Source of the DNA: Torreya grandis
Taxonomy: Eukaryota > Streptophyta > Pinopsida > Cupressales > Taxaceae
DNA length: 64,000 bases
Assembly: GCA_037957365.1 (NCBI GenBank)
Contig: JARHVA010000021.1
Span: 1,617,001-1,681,000 of the forward strand
Reading direction: 5' to 3'
Both the position numbers and the translations under genes were made by a program. Shown in pieces: positions 13,901 through 25,900 of the stretch. A model generated the notes under the pieces. That model worked only from the letters and a program-made list of their open reading frames with translations, was not told the origin of the DNA and made no database searches. How positions within the stretch are numbered: the stretch's first letter is position 1; the number at the start of each line of letters is the position of its first letter.

Positions 13901-16900
13901 GTTGGGGGACAAAAATGGGCCTATCCATGGACATATTTTTTCTAAAAATTGAGAATGTAGATTATTTGAGATGGCTACACTCAAAATTTGAAGATGGTAT
14001 ATCAACATGAATTGTAGCATTTCGAGTCTAGTTGCTAAAACACTATTTTAAAAAAAAAATGATTAAGTATAAGTAGGTCAAACATCTAAAATTTGAAGAG
14101 GAACTCCTATTTGTTTTTAAGAAAAACATAGTAAATAGCCAGTTGTATGATGCATCATTTTTTCAGCATTGTTTAGTATTGTTTGAAATCCGTTGGTAGA
14201 AATTTAGATAAGATCATCTAGTTTGTGACTTACATCTTTTTAAATTTTTTTAATGAATATTTTTTTTAATATTAATTTTACAAGTAAATAAATTCTGAAA
14301 ATTGTCTAAAAAATGGATAGATGGTCGTACGACCTTCATATCTACTTTAAAATAAGAGATTTTTTTGAATGTGTATAGAATTAGGCCTAGTTTGTGATCA
14401 TATAATGTTTTTCGCATTTGGATCAACGAAAAAAATACATAAACATATATAAGCATCTATATTTGTGGCATGTAGTGGCCTAAAAAAGTCATAGTTAGAA
14501 ATCAACATAAATGGAAACCTTAAAATAGTCAAAAAATTAAAAAAAATCATATATTTGGAAAGAGGATTGTGCTCGACGTTGTAGTAATAATTTTATGAAT
14601 TGTCTCGTTGAAATTCATAGTTGGATTTTCTTATTTTCTGTCAAAAATCTTGGATTTGGCTACGCATTTTGCAGGTTTAGGCCTTAGGCTCAGGTATCCA
14701 AGCCATTTTTGAGCCACAAGTTGTGTTTTTGAAATTTCAAAAAAGAAAGTGTGTTCGCGCTATAACGCGTTAGTAAGACATGAATGTATGAAGATTTAGA
14801 ATGAAAAAAGGGGATCAATTAGAAGGTGGGGGGATGGTTTACTAAATAAGTTGACATTTATATTGTTACATTTATATTCCTTATACTTTAAATTTAATTT
14901 AATAAATATATGAAACTAAGGTTACTCTGCATCTTTTAGAATTGGTCTCTCACAATTGCACGACTTACGATTTGGGAGATAGTTTTTTAAAATTCGATCT
15001 AGTAAGTTCTTAGTCATTTTTTTAGATTTCAGTATTGAACTTAGGGATTTCAAGGTATAATTTTTGCAATTGATATCCTTTTTCGGTAAACATATAGTCA
15101 TTTTAAAGGTTTTGGCACCTTCCAGATTGCTTGTTGAAATTTCTAGGAGTCTTAGGTTTGTCAAAATTAAAGTTTACAAACCAATGCACACCCATTCACT
15201 CCTTTATGCCTATTTTACTTATGAGTAGGTCCCTTATAGTCAAAAAAGTGACACAACAATACCATAATCATTTGTGACTAAGGTAAATATGGACAATTTG
15301 GGCCACATTTAGGTGTGGTCACCCCAATTCAATTTGAATTCAGGGCAAAATGGTGTGCATGGGGAAACATAGGTTGCATTGGTGACCCATGCACACCCAA
15401 CCACCTATTCATGCTGATTTTAGTTGCGATTTAAGTCCATTATAGGACAAAAATGACACGAAAACACTATATCCTCTTATGACCAAGGTTAATGCAAACA
15501 ATTTAATTAATCACCCCATTTCTCTTCAAATTCAAGAAAAAAATGTGTGATTGTAGCAAAGTAAGTTGAATTGTGACCCTTGCACATCCAACCATCAATT
15601 TATGCTGATTTTACTTGAGATTAGCTTCATTATTGCCAAAAGTGACACAACAACACCATACCCACTTGTGACCATGAAAATGTAAACAATTTCTGGCACA
15701 TGTATGCACAATCACCCTAATTCACTTTGAATTCAAGTTAAAGTGGTGTGATTGGGGCAACATAACTCACATTGATGACCTACACACTGATAACCACAAC
15801 TTTATGTCATTAACCTAATTCACTTTGAATTCAAGTCAAAGTGGTGTGATTGGTGCAACATAACTTACATTGATGACCCGCACACTGATAATCACAACTT
15901 TATGTCATTTTTACTTTCATTTCTAGCACATTGATTGGGGCAATATAGTTCTAGTTAATGGCATTACAATATTCAATGCCCCCCGTTGCTCCCCCCCACA
16001 CCAATGCAACCCATACATAATGAAGCCCATTCAATGATGTCAAGTGGTTGAAACCAACTATCGTATTAGTAGGGCAGGCATTATCCATCACATCATGTTA
16101 CCCACACCCGTTTCATTATCTATCACAAATCAACATCATGAACTACATATAGAGATGACATCGGTCTATTCTATGATATGGGTATGTATTGCATCAGACA
16201 AATCATTCATGCCATGTCGGGCATCTTGCACATTGGGTCACTTTGGTCATACCGTACATATTGTGAATATAATGTAGTAGCATTGATCATTGATAGAACT
16301 ATTTAATCATTGATAGACTCATTTAATGGATAGAGTGAATTAGATATAGCCGATAACATTGATAGACCTTGGCCCCTATTTCTATTCACTCTAAATCTAT
16401 ATCTAAATCCATATGTGGGTTTGGGTTGCCAATGTATATTGTGCCAATTAAACTTTATACTGTGTCAATGCCAATGAAACTCTATATCTATACAATGGGG
16501 GGTGGACGCGTGATCATGTTGTTGTTCATGGACGAAATATGTTGCCACCATATCATTCATTCCTATTTGCTACAATTGAATTATCCGATCATATTATTTA
16601 TGTAATATGATTCACATTGATTCATTTACTTGGCGGGAACCTGCCGCATATAGATATGGGATGGATATGGCATTGATTCATTGTGGCCATATCTGATGAA
16701 GCAGGGTGAAGCAATTAGTCAACTTGTTAAGCCCATGACTCGAATACTACAAATTCAAACCTTGTGCATCCCTTGCCCTCCTTAGATATAGATAGGGATA
16801 GGTGAGTGCCCATATATAGATAGGGGCCCTTAATTGATATGATAAATTAATTGAGTCTCCGTCTGTAGATAGGGGGACCTCATCCTTCGTAGATATAGAT

Positions 16901-19900
16901 AGGGGTTGTCGAGTGCCCGTATATAAATAGGGGCCGTTGATTGGTTTACAAATTGATTGCTTGATTAATCGTATATATAATGGCGACCCACCCCTATAGA
17001 TTTATTGATATCAAATATATAGTGTCAAATTTCAATCATCAGTGATTGATGCATGAGTGATGTGCAAACAATTGCTCTTATGCCCTAGTGTATAGTGGGC
17101 ACACTAGTGGGTGGTGCCCATATATATATATCGACCATCTATAGTTGAGGTCGAGAGAGAGGTGCCGTAATAGATGAGGAGCACTTGATTGATGATTGAC
17201 CCTATATATCTATTTTGTGAAGGCACCACATAGAGATTGGGGGGCTTGATTAACATATCTATATACAAGGGAAATGGGGGCCCCCACATTCTAGCGAGTG
17301 ATGCAGAAAGTTTCCCTTTTATTTATATAGGGCATAAATAATATATTGATGAATTGAGGGATAAGACCACACTCGATTGATACTCTGAATTGAGGGAAGA
17401 CAATAGATAGAGAAGGGTGACTGTGTGATCGAGAAATGATTGATGGGCACCCATACCCATCTCGGGGAGTCAAGGATTTGCTAGGTTGTATTGTATCATA
17501 TTACATAAATTTAATAGATTATATCAATCACTCTATTCTATTTTGGAAGAGCACCAATGATTGTTGAGAAGAACACCAATGATTATCGGGAAGAACACGG
17601 GCGTGACGCACAGACCATTTGTTCAATGTGGAGTGCACAGACTATGCCCAAGCTTTTCCATGCCTCTATATAAAAAAGGGAGGGGTTCGATTGTTTTAGA
17701 TTGAAAGGAGGGGGGTCAAGGTAGAATAGTTGAGCTCCAAGAATAGTTGTGCAGGTTTGAGCTGGAAGTAGGCAGAAGTGGATTGGATCAGTGTTCCATA
17801 TCAGTCGTGAGTTTATGGAAATGTTCTTTTTGTGGCCTCGGACACTACCTTCGAATTTGGAACTATTGTTGATGCTAGTGTCGAGTTGTGACACATGTCC
17901 TGTACGAAATATTGATTGGATTTTTGTGCGACCAACTTCCCCATATTGGGTTTTTTGTCACCTTTTTGTTGATGGTTTCAACTTTCAGATTCACTGTACA
18001 AGGTCACTCTTCGTTAATTGATCAAACCCTAGCTCTTCAACGTTAGAATGATTGTGGCTAAATATGGGTTAGTCGGCTCACGATGTCGCGCTGACCTCAA
18101 TGACCCCTTGTCACTGAGCATTGCCTATGTAGCCAATACTTTGAAGAGGGCCTCAGATTAATGTAGTTATCCCCTAGGTGTGGGAGTGCATGATAACGAC
18201 AATGCAATAGACTATATGAAGATGCATGCAATGATCTCGCTTATAACTTGGCAAATATCACTCAAGGGCTGCTTTTGAGAGGCTTCAAATCTTTTTTATA
18301 GCTACTCCTATGTTTGGTATAGAAATAGGAAAAAATAGGGAAGGTTTACTCAATTGAATGCTCCTTGGTATATTACCATTCTATGAGTTATAGGTAGTGA
18401 ATGAGAAGGGTTAGTCTTATACTAATCTTTTTTGTAAATATCTCACATTAGGATGCAATAAAACACTTAGGTCCACCCATGGATCACGATTCATTTGCAA
18501 ATTGGACGACTTTCGACGATGGACACTAAATAAGGATCTGGACACTAGCGTTGATGTTAGTGCCCCTTTGTGACCGGTAGTGTCCAGGGTGCTAGAAAAT
18601 AGGTACAATTTGTAACTAGTAGTGAAGCATGTGTTAGTAATTTGTGCCCTGTCAAGGCTAAATCACTACCCCTACTATTCAAAACTTTCTTTAGAACGGT
18701 CAAATTCTCTATATAGCTGATCAAATTGATGAATTAAGGAGCCAAAGCATGATTAAAGGGTCATAAGCATTGATAAAGGTGTTTGTAGATCTTCAAGGGC
18801 ATCAAGTATAGTCAGGTGGACAATTACAACAATGTTATAACAGATAGGTTTTGGTCACAATGTTGCAATGAAGATACCAGAAGACTAGCTCACCACACGT
18901 CACTTTGTTTCATTTCAAGAGAACTAAGATTGATTGATAAAGGTGTTTGTAGATCTTCAAGGGCATCAAGTATAGTCAGGTGGACAATTACAACAATGTT
19001 ATAACAGATAGGTTTTGGTCACAATGTTGCAATGAAGATACCAGAAGACTAGCTCACCACACGTCACTTTGTTTCATTTCAAGAGAACTAAGATTGATCA
19101 AGGGGCAACTTGGATATGACAGAAAGAATTTGCAGGCCTTGGGTAACGTGATACAGTCAAGAAAGTCAAGAAATCCAATGAAGTCATAAGGTTTCAAGAA
19201 TAATGGTCTCCATATATATGATTAGTGCAAATAATCTCATCAATCAATTAGAGGAACAATGAAGATCAAATCTGCTAGGGAGCCTCTTTTGGGGTCATTA
19301 ACGAGCTACAACCATGCAAATTTTAAAGACACCTACAACAAGTTCGAAAGCCATATCTCCTTTTCGAAATGTCATATACAGTTAACAAGCTACAGCCCTG
19401 TAGGTTCGCTTATGATTGAAGGTGAGTGTTTTCTTTCGGACACCTACAGAATATGGTATTGTCCTTGTTCTTTCATGTCTCAAACAGCTAAGTGTTGGGA
19501 AAAAATCCGAGAGAATGCATTTTTCAAGGACTTTACAAAAAACCCGAGTGCCTTACGAAAAACTCGGGTGCCTTACAAAAAGCTCGCGTACCCTCCAAAA
19601 AACTCGGGTGCCTTACAAAAAGCCCAGAAAAATTACAAAGGGGCGGTTGTTTACTTCCGAAGAAAAGGACTTTACAAAAATCCCAAAAAAATTACAAAGG
19701 GACGGTTGTTTACTTCCGAAGAAAAGGATTTTTACAAAAATCTCAAAGGACACATACCCTTTGGGAAGGTGCCTTACAAAAAGCTCGGGTGCCCTTCAAA
19801 AAACCCGTGTGCCTAATTCCAAAGGGCTTGTTTACTTCCGGAGGAACTGTTTGGAAAGCCTGAAGGACATCTTCAAAATAAACGAAAGGAAAATGACTTA

Positions 19901-22900
19901 GCAAAGGGTATGGATCAAGAGTTAGAAAAAGAACAAGTCCGAAGGATAGTTTCAATAAAGAACTAAGGGAAAAAATCCGCAGAAAAGTCTTGGAACAAAT
20001 GTCCGTGGGATACTTGGACAAGTTATGAAAAGTCCGCAGAAAAACAATAGTCCTTAGGAAAAGCCTTCGGGAAAGTGCAAAACCAAAAAACCAGGGTGCC
20101 CTTCAAAAAACCCGGGTGCCTTTGTCTTAATGGTCATTCGCTTCGTGAGGGACTGTTTGAAAGTCCGAAGGGGCACTTGAGTTTAGACTCTGGAAAATTG
20201 TCTGGGTGGAAATTGACTTGGGAAAATTATAGTTGAGAAGGGACACAGGAAAAAGCCCGTGGGAGATAAAAGTTTGGAGAAGTATGCAAGGATAAATGAA
20301 GGGAAAGTCTCAAGACATTTCCCGTGGACATTTTGTCTGTAGGAAATGGAAAGAACAAAAGACCCAAGAAGAATACATAGGAAAATCCGAGGGATGAACA
20401 CGGAAAATCATGGGCTTTTTGTCTGAGTAAATCAAGGAGCAAACACAGTCAGAAAAGCCATAAATAAATAGAGTCCGAGACATTCAAAGAGAGAACGCCA
20501 GATCATTCAAGAGATGCTTCCATAGAAACGTGTAAGCCACAAATAGAAAGATGGGAAATAAATTCAATACGAATATTATCTCTCACTCAGTAGGTTAATT
20601 TTTCATGCACGTTGTTCTAACAGAGTTCTCCATCCGAGTCTTAACATAGCTTTGCATGCAAGCGGAGACCATTGGAAGATGATTGGTTCTGAGTTGGAGT
20701 TGACTGGGTGAGCTTGTTACACATCTTCCCTATTTTCATGCAAACAAGAACAACTCAACCTCTAGCTCAATTTTCAAACGGATCTACATGGAGTTCTTTA
20801 TTTAGAAATTTTGACGTAATCTTCCATGCAAAGGAGAGGTTGACTTTCAACAAGCCATCGTCCACACCACTACGCCAGCCTTAGTCATGCATGTTTGAAA
20901 ATTTTGGAGAATGTATTGTTTAATTTAACACTGATATTTCAAACTTGGCCTTACCACTTATTTTCTACATTAATGTTTGAAGAGACAGGGTTTTTTGTAA
21001 AAGAAAGGATTTTATTGAATATTGCAAAAAGAGGTTAAGTCTTGAGTTAGTTAACCAAGCTTAATGCTCCACATAGGCTATTTTTAGATTTTTAAAGAAA
21101 GTCTATTTATTCACTGAATTAAGCCATTGAAAGCCCTGAAAGTTTGGAAAGAAGAAATTAAGCTAGACTAGTCATCAATAAAGAAGTTATTATTCTGAAT
21201 CTAAGTTTTGACAGGAGAGTGTGTAATCTGATTGTGCATCAGCGTATAAGTGAGATTTATCTCCTTTTGTAGGTCCCTTCCTCACCTATCTCTTCCTTTC
21301 TCACCCTTTTGCAGGGCATTTGAAGAGGTTTCCAACCCTTCATCTGAAATATTTATGCTTAAAGATAGAATTATAGATTTCATTTGATTATATGTGTACA
21401 TTGATTTCAGTAACTTCGGAGGGTTTTGATAATTCAGGGTTATCACCCCCTTTTAATTATATTTCTCTTTTCAGTTTCCTTCTCCCTTTTCACCCCAAAA
21501 ATCACAAAAATCACAGTAGTCAAATTTATTGAAAAATCATAAGGGAACCAACCCTCTCTGTAGGTTCTTCTCATTAAAGAGTTGCCCACGTTTAGAGAAG
21601 ATCCAATAGTATCAGTTGGAGTGAGGGTGTGTTTCACACACTTTCAATCAGGGTGCACTCCAGAGTGATAACATGATGTTAATCAAGGTTTAAGGCTTTT
21701 GCACAATATAGGTGGTCTGGGTCATCAGAAAGGTAAGGGTTGGTCTAAGAGATAAACATTTAGGCATAGTGAGATAGCGAATGCGAGCCTTTCGATAGCA
21801 TGAAGGTCTAGAATATGAAAGGTAGAGCTTTGATTGATATTTGCCAAATGTACACGACAAAGATGCCAGACATTCAATTTTAGTATTTATAGTCGTAAAT
21901 GGATATAGTGTTACTAGATTGATTTGGCTTATAATCCCCATAATCTCAAGTAAAAATGACATTCACCATTGTGACCCAAGTTTTGCCAATCATACCACTT
22001 TGGCTTGATTTCAAAGCAAATTGAATGATCACACATATATTGTAATGTCCCATTTTCTAAAAATAAAATAATATTATTAAAATAAAAAGTATTTTTAAAT
22101 ACTTAAACTAAAAGTAATAATATGCCTTAGTTGCCAAAAGTGAATACGTCGGCAACTCCTTTCTATTTTTGAATTAAGAAGGGGACTTCTAAAGGTCATG
22201 GGCAAGATTAGCCCTTAAGTGAATTTATAAGGAATTGGCTTTTTGATTAGTTGAATTTTCCCTCCAAGTGGAATGCACCCCTTTGGAGAAAGGAAATAAA
22301 AGGGAAAGAGGAGTTTCTTTTGGAAACTCATGTTATGTTTATGAATTGAACTCATAAGTTTAAGCACGTTGGCTTGACTTCATCCATTGAAGACGAAAAC
22401 CTTCAAGGGAAGGCCGAAGTAAGGACAAAAAACCTTACCTATCAGCTGGGCAGCGTTAAATTAGAGGTTGTATCGGGCATCATTGGTCATTTTGAGGTGT
22501 GTAAACACTAATTTTGGTTTTAGTGCAACAGAAGGAGCTTCAAGGAGTGTGGCGAACAGGTTTGGAGGGTTGGTGGGTTGGTTGAGGAGCCCTAGAAGGG
22601 CAGCAAACTACCTAGGGTTGGCAGCGAGCCTCTTTGGAGGGTAGTGAACCCCCTATTGGGGTTGGACGTGGCACTACCAAAGCTGATTTCAAGCCTAATT
22701 GTTGTTTGAAGGCAACAAAACATTTTTGATATTTTTTATCATATTTTTCCAGCCATATAATTGGGATAAAAATCAGATTTGAATGGATAATGATTGGCTT
22801 TAATGTTTCCTAATTTTGATAATTATTTGAAGAATTAAATATTGTTTTCGTGCACTAAATTGGCACTTTCAGAATTCTGCAATTTTCATGTGCTTAGGGT

Positions 22901-25900
22901 TTGAAAAGAAATTAAAAAATTTGTATGTATCATTAGGGTTTGAAAAGAAATTAAAAAATTTGTATGTATTGTTAGGGTTTGTTGGAAAACCCCTTTGGTT
23001 CTAATTTTTCTCTAAAGGGGACATTACAGTGGTATTAGAGCCAAATTCTAGGCTAGCTGTGGGGGTTTTAGTTGGCTTCATGCCAAACAGTGATAGGGAA
23101 GTGAGGCACTATGAAAGGGAAATACGGAACAACCAAAGCAAAGTAACGTGAATGACCCGCATAGGGTTACTTTTGAAAGATTCTCCCAAAATTAAGAGCG
23201 GTTAACGAAAATGATGGCTGAATTCATCCAAACCATGAAGGATATGAATGGACTCAAGCCACACAATGGTGAAGGCAGCACTTCAAGTACATACAACAAC
23301 CCTCCTCCGCCACCTAGGGTGACGGTTGGATCTACACAAAGGTCTAATCAGCCCAACTTCCTTCGTAAGGGGGAAGTCATTCGAAAAAGGGAGGAGCAAC
23401 CTTCTCTACAAAATGATATGGCTGCAAACTTTGAGGAATATATGACTTTCTCACCGGCAATTAGAGAAGAAATGGGCCTTGCAGATTTCATGGCATTGAA
23501 GAAAGACAAGTATGGTTCTAGGGTTGGTCATAAACCAATGAACAATCCAAGAGATCTTCAGCATGCCTTGAGAAAGGAAGAGGAAAAGAATTTCCAAATT
23601 GTAAGAAGGGAGAATGAAGAACAATTGTAGCTGCAAATAATCTTGAAGGAAAATGATGGAAAATCAAACCCTCCTGAGAGTTCCAAGGAGGAAATCAAGG
23701 AGCAAGAGAATTCAGATTTGAAAGAAGCTATCGTGCAATCCATAAAGGAATCCACCGTGCAAGTGGAAAGTGGAGAACCTACAGTAGAAACAAGTATGGA
23801 TCTTGATAAACACAAGGATGGTTGTGCCAAGGTAAGTCCCTCAAAAGCTTTTACTTCTAAATTTGAAAACAGAAGTAAACAATTGGATTCCAGCCCAAGG
23901 TATGAAAAGAAAAGTCATATTTCAAGTTGTTTCATACTGGGCCATTTCAGATTTATTGTTATTATGAACAACATAGTGAAAATGATGATAGAGTGATGAA
24001 CACTTTGAGTGGCAAAGGGCACATAGGTCCTTTCACACAAGTTTCAAATTGCTTGTACATGAAAGTTTAGGATCCGGGTGACCTTTGAAGGTACAAGAAG
24101 GCATTTTCAGTCACTATATGGTTGATTCCAGCTCCTATATCACTGCCATTTCTGAATTTTGTGAAGAAATTAAAATATGACAGCTGCTGTCTTATTTTTT
24201 TTGCTGCTATATGTAACAGAATTAGCCTCTTAACAATTTTTATGACAGTCACAAGAGTATTTTCGATCACAAGGTGGAAGGATGTTCAGCCTACCATCAA
24301 TGAGGGATTGTTTGCCGCTGTTATGGAAGGGTTTCCAGCCACCATAATGCTGATTATGAGCAAGAAAATGCAGAGGTACAGATACAACCATGTTTGGGAC
24401 AACAAGAATGGACCTTTAGAAGTCCATCACACGAATGAAAACTATGAAGAAGATGCAAACATGGGAGGAGAGTTGAACTGGTGAAGTGGTTGAAGGAGTG
24501 GTGTGGAGAGTTCTTGATTTCATTGACATGTTTGTTCTATGTGCAGGGTTAGGAACAATCCATATGAGTGTTGATAAAGAGACTTATGAGTCAAAGAGTG
24601 CATAGTTTACATATGTCCAAGGAAAACACAATGATCATGACATGTGACAAGTGTTAGGAAAAATAACACCCACGTGGATTTGTTAATGGGTGAATATTAT
24701 ATTGTGAATTATTATGTGAGTAATTATTCACTAATATCTATTTGTCAGGGATATTGTTGTGAGTTACAACAATATTACGTATTTAGGTTAGTCGTTATTT
24801 ACTTATGAGTGATTTGAGGGATTGGTTATCTCCTTGATATTAGGAGATGCTTCCCTATATATATGTAATTCTCGGATGAATTAAGATATAGAATAATATA
24901 ACCTACAATATATTATTGTTACCTGTGTGTTCAAAATTTTTAATTAGTGATTGGCTCTTCCACTTCCTATCAGTGGTATCAGAGTAGCCTAGATCTTGAC
25001 CTGCGATGGAGAAGTATATTGAGAGGAGGCAACGTCTTAAATTGAGTTGTTGCCTCAAATCTATGAGTTGATTTTGTTTGACAAAATGCTTGTACAATAG
25101 CTTTATAGATATTCTGTTTAAGATAGCTTCAAAATTTTTTAGGTATTCTGGGATCTTGCACAGCGCTGTACACAAAGCGTTATCAAAAGCACTAGAGTTG
25201 CAAATAATTATTTGGGGTTATCAAATCATAGACTGCTGAAAGTTGATATTTGCAGACTCGACGTCAATGGTGATCGAATAAATTCCTGTTGCTGGTTCCC
25301 ATCTCACAGACCATGTATGCACTATCTACCACATCGTCAGATTTGTCTTTGGCAAAGGTTTCAGTTATCTGCCCTTGTCAGTTGATGTTTACCAGACTTA
25401 GCATTGCACCGATTTCACATTACGCTGGAGCACGTCATCTTCATCCTGATCCAGCTAAATGACGAGACTGTAAATAACACCATACATTCTTTATTTGACA
25501 AAGATAGTTCTGTCAGTTTCATGCCTCGAAGATTGCTATCTTTGTTAGTTTTGACAACCATTCTATGCGTCTAGAGTATCCATATGCATATTTGTTGAGA
25601 TGTGCATCCATTCAGGCAACCATCGTCTCATTTGTTCATGACATCACTGAATGCATTTGCTGTATTTTTATTTCATGTGCAGCAAAAAGCTGATCAATGG
25701 TTGTCTTCCACTGTTTTTCCCACAGCACCATGTGATCTCAAGCTCGCAGTTTTTCTCCTTGAAAACTGCTTTGCAAAGTAATTCACGGTTTTCCCTTCCT
25801 CCGTGTGGTTTAGTTATAAGTTCATTATTTTTAGAGTTCAGCAAAAGTCAAAACGACTTTAGAAATAGGCAAGTTGGTTTAAGTCTTTTATGTTTTTAGA

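Larger units (their letters stand above)
22041..24600 (+). mobile_element. LTR retrotransposon fragment (LTR, primer site, Gag-like frame)
   Basis: An LTR (22041-23028) is followed one base later by a primer binding site resembling tRNA-iMet (tggtattagagcc, 23030). The internal region has Gag-like frames (about 23211-23630 and 23643-23996) and a later frame to 24483. I see no reverse transcriptase, RNase H or integrase and no second LTR, so the element is truncated. It sits in intron 4, same strand as the host gene. Confidence 0.7.

Noticed and set aside
19259..19901. Overlapping open frames of 185, 161 and 123 codons
   Set aside because: All three frames are open only because of the 20-bp and 59-bp repeats; low-complexity Lys-rich products with no family resemblance.
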